Part shown: positions 40,677 through 50,307 of the stretch, piece by piece | How the letters are laid out: each line of letters starts with the position of its first letter | Numbering within the stretch: position 1 is the stretch's first letter | Assembly (NCBI RefSeq): GCF_000328475.2 | Contig: NC_026482.1 | Span: 372,001 to 436,000 of the forward strand | Direction: 5' to 3' | Origin: Mycosarcoma maydis | Lineage: Eukaryota; Basidiomycota; Ustilaginomycetes; Ustilaginales | Length of the DNA: 64,000 nt | Program-made: the position numbers and the translations under genes | Notes under the pieces: generated by a model | Seen by the model: the letters and a program-made list of their open reading frames with translations, nothing else | Database searches by the model: none | What the model was told of the DNA's origin: nothing

Positions 40677-42020
40677 ATGCCGTTGATGCAGTCATCTTCA
40701 GAAGGTCTTCTTAGCAGCCTCTTTGAGCGCGCACAGGACGCTATCTATGCGCTCTCGTCGTGTCTACCATGCACACCCCAAACCTCGCTCCTCAAACTGA
40801 ACGGTCGCAACTTCCAGATCGTCAAGCTTCTCGGAGAAGGTGGCTTCAGCTTCGTCTACCTGGTCAAAGATCAAGATTCGGGCCGACTGTTTGCGCTCAA
40901 GAAGATCCGATGCTCCTCCTATGGCGCTGACTCTTTCCAGGAAGCTATGAAGGAGATCGAGGCCACCAAACGTTTCCGGTCGCCGCACATTATTCCCATC
41001 TATGACAGCTGCGTGGTTCAGGACGATGCAGGCTCGGGGACGCTGTTCGGCAACCTTCCTTCGAACGATCCTGACGGTGCCGGAGGTAGGGGTGGAGACG
41101 GAGGCAAAGTGATCTATCTGTTCCTGCCATTCTACGAAAAGGGGAATTTGCAGGATGCAATCAATGCACATGTCATTCGTGGAACTCGATTCGGCGAACG
41201 CGAAATGCTGCAGCTCTTCTTGGGAACGTGCAAGGCGGTACGAGAAATGCACCACTATCGGCTGCCGAATGTCGGCGCGACGAGGCGTGGGGCGGAGACA
41301 TGTTCGATGCCGCGTATGGAGGTGACACCTCCACAAGATCCGTTTGCAGACTCGCAGGTGGAAGCACCTCTCTTTTCGGATCAACCCGAGGGGCATGATG
41401 ACGACCATGGTGCTTCTTATCCACCAAAACCGAACAAGGGCAAAGGACGTGATTTGGGGTTGGTTGGAGACATGGATCAGCAACCTGCATTGGATCGGGG
41501 TGTCGAGCAAGGAGGTGCCGGTGAACTGCTGCCGTATGCGCATCGTGATATCAAGCCGGGCAACGTCATGGTCGCCGACGACGGAAAGACACCTATCCTC
41601 ATGGACTTCGGTAGCACGATCAAGGCTCGAGTGCACATCAAAACGCGCAAAGACGCCGTCGCGCACCAAGACATGGCGGCAGAACGATCTTCGATGCCCT
41701 ACCGTGCGCCAGAGCTGTTTGACGTCCCAACAGACACGACGCTGACCGAGAGCGTAGACATTTGGTCGTTAGGTTGCATGCTGTATGCGCTGGCGTACCT
41801 GCATTCGCCATTCGAGACAACACAAACGATCGAACAGGGTGGATCAATCGCTTTGGCCGTCTTGAATGGATCGTACAAGACCCCGCCGAGCTCTGAAGAT
41901 CCGTACTCGGAAAAGACGCGCGAGATCATCAAGAGGTGTATTCAGGTCAAACCGGAAGAGCGTCCCGACATCGAGACTGTAATCGAGCTGACGCATGCCG
42001 CTTTGCGTGTCTTGGAGTAA
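40677..42020 (+). CDS. Serine/threonine kinase, STK16/Env7-type (NAK family)
   Basis: A 447-residue kinase. The glycine loop LLGEGGFSFVYLVKD starts at 51, the ATP lysine is in FALKKIR (Lys75), HRDIKPGN is at 289-296 and MDFGS holds the DFG at 310-312. CLPCTPQTS near 29-37 gives two N-terminal cysteines, consistent with the palmitoylation that anchors STK16 and yeast Env7 to Golgi or vacuole membranes. An unusual insert of about 90 residues (195-284), acidic and low-complexity, separates the alphaE helix MHHYRLPN from the catalytic HRD. The frame is open upstream to ATG 40497, but the extra 60 residues read poorly; I take the ATG at 40677. It probably regulates vesicle traffic. Confidence 0.88.
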   Translation: MPLMQSSSEGLLSSLFERAQDAIYALSSCLPCTPQTSLLKLNGRNFQIVKLLGEGGFSFVYLVKDQDSGRLFALKKIRCSSYGADSFQEAMKEIEATKRFRSPHIIPIYDSCVVQDDAGSGTLFGNLPSNDPDGAGGRGGDGGKVIYLFLPFYEKGNLQDAINAHVIRGTRFGEREMLQLFLGTCKAVREMHHYRLPNVGATRRGAETCSMPRMEVTPPQDPFADSQVEAPLFSDQPEGHDDDHGASYPPKPNKGKGRDLGLVGDMDQQPALDRGVEQGGAGELLPYAHRDIKPGNVMVADDGKTPILMDFGSTIKARVHIKTRKDAVAHQDMAAERSSMPYRAPELFDVPTDTTLTESVDIWSLGCMLYALAYLHSPFETTQTIEQGGSIALAVLNGSYKTPPSSEDPYSEKTREIIKRCIQVKPEERPDIETVIELTHAALRVLE

Positions 42021-42490
42021 GTTCGGTGATCGCCAAAATCGCATTTCTACGTTTTGTTTGCCACATGTATAGCAATACCAATCGGAGTCAGAGCAGTCAT
42101 AGCAGTCAGAGCAGTCAGAGCGCGATGGATGCAGCTAACTTACCATTGCCAGCAGTGCCGCCTTTACATGCTACCGTTGATGTTGCGAATGCATGCGACC
42201 GGCGGTGCATTCACGATTGTTCGAGGGCATCTTGGATAAACAAGGTGGATTCAGAGACTGTGCTTTACAATATAAAGAAATTAACTAAGTCAAGTTGATT
42301 GGCTCTTCCTTTTGCAACTTTTATTTTGCAACTAACTATTCAGGATTTCGATTCTCTCGAGAATCATGACTGCTCTCTGTATCAGAGCTGAGCTGTAACC
42401 GAACTTGATCTCGCTTTCAGTCTGGAAGAGGCAAACGAAACCAAGTTTACCATTCGCTTCGTGCCGGTTCGGAGCACAATCCGAGGAGGT

Positions 42491-42495
42491 AAAAA
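42491..42495 (-). terminator. Pol III terminator of the tRNA-Ser gene
   Basis: On the - strand this reads TTTTT, 20 nt beyond the tRNA 3' end. It is the first run of four or more Ts downstream and so is the likely RNA polymerase III stop. Confidence 0.65.
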
Positions 42496-42515
42496 GGAAA
42501 CCGTTATTTTTTTGT

Positions 42516-42637
42516 CGACACCAGTCGGATTTGAACCGACGCAGGCAGAGCCTATAAGTTTACCTCGTCTAGAAGAATAGACGATCGAACCGTAATGAAT
42601 TCGAGACTTACCCCTTAACCACTCGGGCATAGTGCCA
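42516..42637 (-). tRNA. tRNA-Ser: tRNA-Ser(CGA) with a 40-nt intron
   Basis: A class II tRNA folds cleanly. The acceptor stem pairs GGCACTA with TGGTGTC, with discriminator G at 42516. The D arm is CCC/GGG around GAGTGGTTAA (internal A box TGCCCGAGTGG). The anticodon stem pairs TAAGT with ACTTA, with loop CTCGAA and a final A. The variable arm is AGGC-TCT-GCCT, and the T arm is GTCGG/CCGAC around TTCAAAT (B box GGTTCAAATCC). The anticodon CGA plus the long variable arm identify serine. The intron, 42561-42600, begins one base after the anticodon, the canonical eukaryotic position. The mature tRNA is 82 nt before CCA addition. Confidence 0.93.
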
Positions 42638-44494
42638 GTTTATGTCGGAGGGTCTCAAGATTGATCATATGATAACATATCTTACTCGCCCCCGATGACA
42701 TAACGTGGTTTGTCAGCTTAATCTGGGTCTATATATGATCCTTCGTGCGAGTAGACTGTCTCCGGGCTCCGCATTCCGGGATTAGCAGGTCGCTTGAAAA
42801 GAAACGAGGAGGCATGATGGTGTCACAGTGGCTTCAGTGACTGCACTGATGTCATGGCGGCTGTCCAGTACAAGACGCTTGGCGCAACAAAGCTTCAAGC
42901 CCGACCACTGAATCTGAGCGCGGAGCTATTTTGAGACGATGGTGCACCCGAAAAAGACGACCTCTCGTATTTTCCGGACAGTGTGAACGGCCGTCAATTG
43001 AGCCACTCTATGCCTTTTGGCAACAATGGCATATCTGTATTAAAGGAAGGACGCAGCTATTTTCGAGAGTGAACAAAGGTGATGCATGTCCGGGGCATCG
43101 CACGGGGCCGTGCTCATGTTCAACCCCAACGTTTGCCAAAGCAAAGCAAAGGGAAGAGCTGCGTGACACACCCCCACTGTCATCGTTTGGGGCATTATGC
43201 AAGGTATGTGTGTCGTCTTGTGGCGCACCCGCGCGTACGCATCGTGCGCATGGCTTTTCTCTTTCTTGGCGTATCCAAACAGTGGACATTGTGACCAGAG
43301 CAGGTGTATACCTAGACTGAGACGTACGGTGAGTGAGCGGAGAAAAGGGCAAAACTACGGTGCACAGAACGGCGACCAAAGTAGATAGCCAACAACGTTG
43401 GCCGAAGATCAAGACCGGCTTATGTTGTTGCCGGAACCTACAGCCACACGGCGTGGCGTGTTGGGTTGAGCCACGGCTCGGTTCTGTGTTCGGAACGAGC
43501 ATGTCAGCTCGGCGAGCAGAACAACCATCTCGTTCTACTGCCAAGTTTCCACGGTCAGCAAGAGAGCAACGTACTCGGAGCCTGAATCCTCCTCCGCGTG
43601 TGGAGGACGATACCCACTTACAACGGCGGTTCAGCGGCAGCGGCGGATCGTGGGGTAGCAGGGAGATAGCCGAAGGTCCATTGTGCCACTTCCGCGGACA
43701 GTTTTTGGTGGTTGTTTTCGAGTAAATTCGTGATTGATTATTAAGTTAATCGTGAATATATACTCCGTCTTTTCCTCTCCGCACAATCACCAACGGTTGA
43801 CACCGCTCCGATGCTGTTGCGCTTGCTCTCTGTTAGAGGTGAATCACCGGGCGTGTTGCCAATTGTCAATAGTTGTGCCTCAAATGAGATGTCGACCAAT
43901 CACGAATCTGTGCGCTGCATTGTGGTTGCCGTGACGCTTTGAAACTCTCAGCCTTGGTCCATTCAACGTGGCCGAAAGATTCAGAATGGACGCAGGTACG
44001 CGACAGTACAGACTGTACAATACAGAACACTCTCATCTCCATGTTCTCACTCACAGTCGAGATCACCCCAGGTCCGCCTCTGCCACCCTACGCAAAACTT
44101 GGCTCCATGCACTTGTGCTCTGCGCATTGCAGACGATAGCATCTTTTGCTGCACGAGCTACCCCGCACCTTCCACAATCAGCCGGGTTGTCAGCTCATCA
44201 TCTCGTTGCTCCTACATGCAGTCGGCGCTCTGCTGCCATCGCAGTAGTCATAGCCTTGCGTGCGGCTGTGATTCGTTCCCACGAGATGAAACCATATGTG
44301 GCCGTGGAGTCGATCTTCATCCAAATTAACTCGTGTGCAGAGTGCGTTTGTTTCTGCGACAACATGCAAAGTTGGTCTCAACGCGGCTGCGCTTCCGTAT
44401 CCCTTTGTCGGAATGGTGTTCTTGTGCCTCCAATTTGAAGCTTACGGTGAGATGGACAGGGTTTGCACAAGTTCTTTGCCCCCAAGGCATGGGG

Positions 44495-44500
44495 TATAAG
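44495..44500 (+). promoter_or_regulatory. TATA-like element of the aquaporin gene
   Basis: TATAAG lies about 145 bp upstream of the aquaporin ATG at 44641, followed by a pyrimidine-rich leader (CCTTTCTCCTTCTTCCTCC) typical of well-expressed fungal genes. Confidence 0.45.
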
Positions 44501-44640
44501 TATAGTGTCGAGTCGGGCTTGCAGTAACTGCCTCTTAGCAACCCGTTTCCCAGATTGAACCCTTTCTCCTTCTTCCTCCGTTGTTCTTCCACGTCCACTC
44601 CACCAGCCCGTCGCTCGACCATCTTGGCCGCCTCTTTGAC

Positions 44641-45831
44641 ATGTCGCAAGCAGCTACGACACCCGTCTACATCCCTGCTGATCAGCTCCACAACGATGTC
44701 AGAGACAAGGACGGCAATAGCGCCTCTTCGCACCACTTCCAGCGGGCGCATCGCAAGAATGGCGAGCTGGAACTAGGTGTCACCGAAGTGCTGCAGGGAC
44801 GTACCGACGTGCCCAGTGCCCAGGTAGCCCAGTCTGCCGGTCTGTCCAACTGGTCCGGCCGCGTTCGACTCGAGCAGTCGATGCCCAAGCTCGTCCCTGC
44901 TCTGATTGCCGAATTTATGGGTACCATGTTCTACTGTCTCGCTGGAGAAATGGCGACGGCAGGAGTTCTTGTCACCACCTACGCAGGTTCGCCGCAGGGA
45001 AACTTGACCATGATCGGATTTGCTTATGCGTTTGGTATCACTTTTGCTATCATTGTCTGCGCTACAACTTCGGGAGGCCAGTTCCACCCCGCTTTCACCA
45101 TCGCTCAAGTCGTCTTCAAAGGATTTCCCATCAAGTTGGCTCCGTTGTACATTTGCGCCCAAGTTGTCGGTGCTATGGTAGCTTCGTTGATCGTCGTCGG
45201 TTCATGGCATGACGAATTGATGAAGATCACCCACCTGCTCAAGGCCACGGGCAAGACTGCAACCATTTTCACTGCCGAAGGCCCTGCTGGCGCCATCGCG
45301 CTTTTCCCCACGCCGGGTCGATCGATGGGATCAATCTTTGTCAACGAATTCTTTGCCAACATTCTTGTCGGCATGATCGTCTGGGCCAACTTGGATGCTG
45401 CCAACCCTTTTACTGGTCCTCAAGCCGCTCCTTACACCATCGGTCTTGGTTTCGCCGTTGTCGTCTGGTGCTTCTCTTCTTCGAACGTGGTTGCCAACTC
45501 GGCTCGTGATATTGGCGCCCGTTTGGTATGCAGCATGTTTTGGGGTTCAGAATGCTTCCCCTCCCGGTACTCGGCTCTGGCCGCATTGACCAACATCCCA
45601 GCAACTTTGCTTGGCGTCGGCTTGTACACGTTCTTCCTGAGCGACACTCGTCGTCCTCCTGCCACTGTAGCGCTCAATCACTTGCACGAGGAGCACGTCA
45701 GGTCTATCGAAAGGGCTGAAACTCTCCACGCCGAGATCCTCGACGAGAAGATTGCCCAGACCCTCAGCCGCGGTGGCGATGCCACAGCGCTTCAGAAGCA
45801 GCGCACCAACCTGGGCGTCAAAAACTTTTGA
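44641..45831 (+). CDS. Aquaporin / MIP-family channel with non-canonical NPA motifs
   Basis: A 396-residue MIP-family membrane protein with a hydrophilic N-terminus of about 80 residues, six membrane helices and a C-terminal tail of about 60 residues. LVPALIAEFMGTMFYCLAGE is the typical first helix. The two pore half-helix motifs are changed: the first NPA reads HPA (149-151, in SGGQFHPAFTI) and the second reads NSA (286-288, in VVANSARDIGARL), which keeps the RD pair that follows the second box in classical aquaporins. The selectivity arginine is probably Arg289. The changes suggest unusual solute selectivity; whether water, glycerol or something else passes is unknown. The ATG is at 44641; upstream frame begins with TTG. 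Confidence 0.87.
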   Translation: MSQAATTPVYIPADQLHNDVRDKDGNSASSHHFQRAHRKNGELELGVTEVLQGRTDVPSAQVAQSAGLSNWSGRVRLEQSMPKLVPALIAEFMGTMFYCLAGEMATAGVLVTTYAGSPQGNLTMIGFAYAFGITFAIIVCATTSGGQFHPAFTIAQVVFKGFPIKLAPLYICAQVVGAMVASLIVVGSWHDELMKITHLLKATGKTATIFTAEGPAGAIALFPTPGRSMGSIFVNEFFANILVGMIVWANLDAANPFTGPQAAPYTIGLGFAVVVWCFSSSNVVANSARDIGARLVCSMFWGSECFPSRYSALAALTNIPATLLGVGLYTFFLSDTRRPPATVALNHLHEEHVRSIERAETLHAEILDEKIAQTLSRGGDATALQKQRTNLGVKNF

Positions 45832-46086
45832 GGGTCGGGTTCGCGTAAGTCAAAGTTTGCATGCTATAAAGACCCATTGACCCGGCTCGTAGCGTATCAA
45901 GCAACCGCAGTGGTTCGTTTGGTTCGTTTCAATGCTCAAAGATAGTCTGCGCTTGTCCTAGGATGTCACGGGGAAAAGACATGATGTTGTGGTTGCTTGA
46001 AACTTGCTGTGCATATAGGCTCAATTGTTGGCCAGTATGGAATGCTGAGAGGGAAGAACGTGCACTTCGAAGCTATCAGCATTTGT

Positions 46087-47850
46087 TCACCATTCGACTT
46101 GATCGTGTGCTGCGCGGCTGACTAGCTCGAGCACCTTCTGCTCTTCGTCCAGAAGCTGTTGTACGAAAGCCATGCTCGATGTACATGCGTTGAGATCTGG
46201 TTCGACTGGACCGTCGTTCTTCACTGCCGCATTATTAGAATGCTCGACGAAAATGGTTTGTGCCGCACAAAGATGTTGACGAGCCGTCTCGGTGTCCTTG
46301 CGTCTGGCTTGGCACAAGTCAACCAAGATACGATGTGCTTGTCGTTCGTTTTCGTCCGAAACAGTGTCACGGAATCCGGTGAGCGTTGCTTCCCACCGGT
46401 CGAGGTCAGAAGATTCGTCGGCGTTGCCAATGATGCTGGATGCCTGGAAATGCGGCTTATAGCCCGCTTTGACACTCCCTTTAGTGTGGGCTTTGGCCAT
46501 TTTGGAAGGTAACGACGTGATGGTGGGCGGATTTAGATCGAGAGCCGCGAGACGCAGTGCCGGAATGAGCCGATGCGAAGGGTGTGCAGGCTCTGGATAG
46601 GGATGGACCGTGTAGCCTCGCCAGTAGCCTCTGTTCTGCAGGAGCTCGATTTTTCGCTCGCCATCTGCACCTTGAGCCTGAAGGAGACGCTCAACGTGAT
46701 GGTCCATCAAGACATCGACGTATCTGCTGCCTTGCCAATGTTGTCCACTTTCGGCGTGGGATGATGCATCTTGGCTAGCATGCTCGGTCAATGTCAGCTG
46801 AGTGGGAAGCACGAAACCGTATTCAGAGAGCAGGCTTTCGTTTGAATGGGGACCGTACGTGATGAAGCACTCGTCACCGGGCATGGCCGCAAATGAGGCA
46901 TCTTTGGGAGATGGTTTCCGGTGGGCCTCGTTGCTGGGTGCGCGCAGTTCGAAACCGCCGTCGGATGCATAGGTCACTTTACACTCCAAAGCCGGATCCG
47001 AGGTGTGATTGGCCATATCGAGCAAAGGCGCCAGCGTGAAGTTGTCGGCATGATCCGCCAAGCCCAATGGCAAGTACAGACAGCGTGAGTTGACACAGAG
47101 CCAGGCCCATAGAAACGTGTCGAGATCGATTGAGCGCACAATGCTGCGAGCTAGGTCTGGATTGCATGTAAGCAAGGCAGGCTCGGCGAGCAGAGCAGGG
47201 TGCGTGTCGCGCAGGGCACACAGCGCTTGCCAGTCCTTTTCGAAACGTTGTCGCACTTTGTGTTGCAGGTACTGGCTGTGAGGTGGTAAGGCTTGCAACA
47301 GTTGTCCAAAAAAGCGCTGCTTCCAGGAGGGTGGCAGTGGGATTTGGCTGTGCTCAAGACGATGGACAAACATGGACCATGTCAACGGCACGGTATCGAA
47401 CCTCTGGGGCAGCGTCTGAACAAATCGTTGCAAGGCTTGGTGCTTGGGGTTTGTCTCTGCATTGGTCCTTTCCCGTTTCAAGGAGATTTCGATGCGGGCT
47501 CGGGCGAGGAGAAAGGATAGCAGCTGTGATGATGATCGGCTGTGGTTGGCGTTGGTGATGCGGTTGTTGCGACCACTTGTTGCAGTTCTGACCGGTATTG
47601 GGAGCGTAGCTGGGTGAAAGAAAGACTTGTACGTCTTGACGTTGATCAAGGTGTCGAAGGGCAGAGTGAGGAGCACCTGCTCTGGTTCGATGCGGTTTCT
47701 GAATACAAGCCCTCGACCGGCGGGTACTTGGTCTGAGACCTCGACGGTGGATTCCTTGCTCGAAAGATATTTGCGAGCGCTTGCGCTGATAGTAAGTAGC
47801 TCTGAAAGCAGCCTATTCAGCTCAGCTACCGAGCTGCTGTCCCTCGTCAT
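46087..47850 (-). CDS. SET-domain protein lysine methyltransferase (Rubisco-LSMT/RKM type)
   Basis: A 587-residue cytosolic-type methyltransferase of the class that modifies ribosomal proteins and elongation factors in fungi. The split SET domain runs from about 45 (VPAGRGLVFRNRI) to about 347, with an inserted helical region (iSET) between. The catalytic core shows LLDMANHTSDPALEC, with the SAM-binding Asn281-His282 pair, and GDECFITYGPHSNESLLSEYGFV, with the active-site tyrosine near 332. A helical substrate-binding C-terminal half follows. Which protein is methylated cannot be told. A single exon, starting at ATG 47850. It is convergent with the aquaporin gene, 255 bp apart. Confidence 0.88.
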   Translation of the reverse strand: MTRDSSSVAELNRLLSELLTISASARKYLSSKESTVEVSDQVPAGRGLVFRNRIEPEQVLLTLPFDTLINVKTYKSFFHPATLPIPVRTATSGRNNRITNANHSRSSSQLLSFLLARARIEISLKRERTNAETNPKHQALQRFVQTLPQRFDTVPLTWSMFVHRLEHSQIPLPPSWKQRFFGQLLQALPPHSQYLQHKVRQRFEKDWQALCALRDTHPALLAEPALLTCNPDLARSIVRSIDLDTFLWAWLCVNSRCLYLPLGLADHADNFTLAPLLDMANHTSDPALECKVTYASDGGFELRAPSNEAHRKPSPKDASFAAMPGDECFITYGPHSNESLLSEYGFVLPTQLTLTEHASQDASSHAESGQHWQGSRYVDVLMDHHVERLLQAQGADGERKIELLQNRGYWRGYTVHPYPEPAHPSHRLIPALRLAALDLNPPTITSLPSKMAKAHTKGSVKAGYKPHFQASSIIGNADESSDLDRWEATLTGFRDTVSDENERQAHRILVDLCQARRKDTETARQHLCAAQTIFVEHSNNAAVKNDGPVEPDLNACTSSMAFVQQLLDEEQKVLELVSRAAHDQVEW

Positions 47851-48673
47851 GGCTGAAATCGTGACTGAAGTCGCATCGAAGACCAGCGCGTCGTCTAGCT
47901 CTTCAGATCGAAGGCAGCGTCACGCGCACTACTGCATCCTGGAGGACTAGTTGTCTAGCAGACCGACCTCTTTATTGCGTCTTGAGCAGATGAAATGCCG
48001 ACGATCGGTAGGCCAGAATGCGACAGTCAGAGAGTCGACAGAGTGGAAGCCAATCCTGAATGTCGCCTCGGAAATATGTGAATCACCAATGCTCTGATCA
48101 TTCGGTCACGATTTCCGACTTTGCATGGTTCACGGCTTCACGGCTTCATCTTCTGTAAATCACAAATTACGAATGCGCGTGGCTGTGGCTGTGGCTGTGG
48201 CTGTGGCGGTGGCGGTGGGGGCCGTATGGGCGGTGATTTCAGATGTTTGATTCACGATACGTGCATCGTGAATAAACTACTCACGACTGTACATGTGATC
48301 TCACGAAAAACGAGAGCCACCTGACTCAGTCCACAGAGTGGGGCACGCTGCGGCTCTTGATAGACGCACACGGTACAGTCGTGAGTACTTTTACACGGTC
48401 CACTCACACCTGTGGAACAGTCAGAGTTGGTCACCACAATCACGGCTTGATGCGCCTATAGAGGACGCGCGTTCAAGTGATGTCCATAGCATGGCTAGGC
48501 GACCAATGCCATAGACGAGTCGAGTCTCATGTAGAACAAGCGATACATTCGTGATTCGTGATTGGAAAAGAATCGTGAATGTAAGCAATATCAATAGATC
48601 GTGAATTGTTCTCCATGCTCTGGCCAACGGCGTGAGCATAATAGCGGTATATACAATAGTGACCCCGAAACTC
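47851..48673. other. Intergenic region with motif cluster and hexamer repeat
   Basis: No gene is seen. It holds a GGCTGT repeat at about 48180-48213 and many motif copies between 48100 and 48610, in both the CTCACGACT (48282, 48375) and ATTCGTGATT (48547-48585) forms. Confidence 0.5.
48180..48213. repeat. GTGGCT hexanucleotide repeat
   Basis: Four GTGGCT units followed by GTGGCG variants and a G run. It is intergenic between the SET and RTA1-family genes. Confidence 0.8.
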
Positions 48674-49750
48674 CTAAGCTTGGCTGTGACCGTGATAAGA
48701 GCTGGGAGAGGTAGAACCTACAGGCGTTGTTGTCGCTGCGGTGCTAGTCTGAGGGTAGCACTTGTCAGACATGCTGAAGTGTTGCACTGGAGCAAACTCG
48801 GCGGCATTGTAGACTGCGCCCTTGTCCTTGTTTGGAGGCAAGAGCCATGCTGGGTAGAAGGGGATAAAGATACCGACCGCAAGTAGGATCATGAGAGCGT
48901 CGAGAATGTTAAAGTAGACGGGTGTCGTAGCCAGTCTACCAAGCCATCCTTCGGACATTTCGACAATACGGTAGATGCAACGGATCAGAATAAAGAGGGT
49001 GCTGATACCGATGACGGCGTTGAAGATTTCGAGCTTTGGATACGGTCGTTGGCTTTTGGACAAGTTGCCCCACTCTCGGAGACGTCGAAAGCTGTAGTCG
49101 AGGTAGAGAAACATGAACGGTGCTGAAACGGCGACTTGGATGCTGACACCGGCGATGGCAATGTTTTTGCCGAGGTTCACCTCGTCTTGCGTCGTTGCCT
49201 CGGCAGAGAGTGCACCACCGATGGCTTGAACGACGAGCGAGCAAAGGTCACCAATGCAGAAGCCAATCACATAGTACTTGCGAGGGATGCGCGACCACTT
49301 GCTGCCGTAGAAATCCATGACGTTTTGAAAGGCCATGTAATTGACCGCACTGATGAAAGCCGGGCTGAGAATCAGACAGACGATCTGGGCTATGTATGCG
49401 TCGCGATTGAAAGGGTCCACATGTCCATAGGTTCGAGCTATCCATCCTGCCAACTCTCCTGCAGCGGCGACGACGGCGACAATCATAAACTTGGGCAAAC
49501 CGCGGTAAAAGACCAGCAGGCCAATGTGAATGAGCATCGTAAGACCGAACAGGGTGGAAAAGAGAATGCCCACCCAGAGTTCTTTTGGGCCGAGAATCAG
49601 GCGTGAGCGTGTCCAAACCGAGGCAAAGTCAGCAAGCGAAACCAAGCCAGCTTGAGAGGTGTAGTGTTGAAAGAACTTGAGACGCACCTGGCTGAAAACC
49701 ATAATTCGAGTTCTTTGCGTTGCAGGGAGAGTCGGGTCGTAGGTCGACAT
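48674..49750 (-). CDS. RTA1-family (lipid-translocating exporter-like) membrane protein
   Basis: A 358-residue protein with seven predicted membrane helices, a short N-terminus and a Ser/Thr-rich C-terminal tail. The family signatures ILSPAFISAVNYMAF, YYVIGFCIGDLCSLVVQAIGG and the late FILIRCIYRIVEMSEGW are all present. Fungal RTA1-type proteins (yeast Rta1, Rsb1, Pug1) are linked to sphingoid-base or haem-precursor export and drug tolerance; the substrate here is unknown. The ATG is at 49750. A TATAAATA box lies on the same strand about 190 bp upstream. Confidence 0.9.
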   Translation of the reverse strand: MSTYDPTLPATQRTRIMVFSQVRLKFFQHYTSQAGLVSLADFASVWTRSRLILGPKELWVGILFSTLFGLTMLIHIGLLVFYRGLPKFMIVAVVAAAGELAGWIARTYGHVDPFNRDAYIAQIVCLILSPAFISAVNYMAFQNVMDFYGSKWSRIPRKYYVIGFCIGDLCSLVVQAIGGALSAEATTQDEVNLGKNIAIAGVSIQVAVSAPFMFLYLDYSFRRLREWGNLSKSQRPYPKLEIFNAVIGISTLFILIRCIYRIVEMSEGWLGRLATTPVYFNILDALMILLAVGIFIPFYPAWLLPPNKDKGAVYNAAEFAPVQHFSMSDKCYPQTSTAATTTPVGSTSPSSYHGHSQA

Positions 49751-49935
49751 GATGGCAATCGGAAACGAGCACCATCTTGCTTTGTCGGCTGATCAGATAG
49801 TGCGCGCACAAAACGAAAGAGGATCCTGAGGAAAACAAGACCGACAAGGAGGGTGGAAAGAGGAAGCAGGCCTCGGCGCTTGAATGGGTATAGACTGGGT
49901 TCGAGGTGACCGATGAGGTTCAAAGTTGCACTGGG

Positions 49936-49943
49936 TATTTATA
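49936..49943 (-). promoter_or_regulatory. TATA box of the RTA1-family gene
   Basis: TATAAATA on the - strand, about 190 bp upstream of the RTA1-family start codon. It matches the fungal TATA consensus exactly. Confidence 0.5.
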
Positions 49944-50244
49944 TGGCTTGGGCGAATGACCGTTGGCAAGAAAGATGATCACCAGCAGCGACCAGAGTCA
50001 AACGAAGAAGCAAGGGCAACGCTCACGTTGCTCTGATTCCACAGCGCTCAGCTAAGCGATAAGCTCAAAGGTATGTACGACCCCGTAACGGTCCACAGCC
50101 TTGTTCCACGGACGAGGCTTGCATAGTGGAAATAAAACATCCGAGACGGGTCGGTTTGCCTTGGCTTCGGCGAATAATCGTGAATGGAAAAGCTGCTAAC
50201 GGTCGCAAGTTCCGGCGGACGACGCACCGAAGCATGCGTGGTTC

Positions 50245-50307
50245 ATTCGTGATTCACGATTCACGATTCACGATTCACGATTCGCGATTCGCGATTCATG
50301 ATTGATT
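50245..50307. repeat. Longest tandem array of the 7-bp ATTCRYG motif
   Basis: Eight consecutive 7-bp units: one ATTCGTG, four ATTCACG, two ATTCGCG and one ATTCATG, then ATTGATT. The unit order ATTCGCG-ATTCATG at the end is also found at 161-174, so the variants are not random decay. Confidence 0.92.

Larger units (their letters stand above)
42021..44640. other. Long intergenic region containing one tRNA gene
   Basis: Apart from the tRNA-Ser gene at 42516-42637 and the aquaporin promoter near 44495, no gene is supported over about 2.6 kb. There is a short GCAGTCAGA repeat near 42090-42119, an extended motif copy at about 42206-42225, and AATCGTGAATATA near 43748. Several frames of 130-180 codons on both strands (for example 43008-43544) are cysteine/serine-rich and look like chance. 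Confidence 0.5.

Noticed and set aside
40764..41669. 301-codon frame on the - strand across the kinase gene
   Set aside because: Antisense shadow of the kinase.
43008..43544. 178-codon - strand frame in the region after the tRNA gene
   Set aside because: Cysteine- and histidine-rich with no domain; the opposite strand is equally open, and there are no supporting signals.
50245..50307. CRISPR-like array
   Set aside because: The units are 7 bp, directly adjacent and without spacers; this is a tandem simple repeat in a eukaryotic genome.
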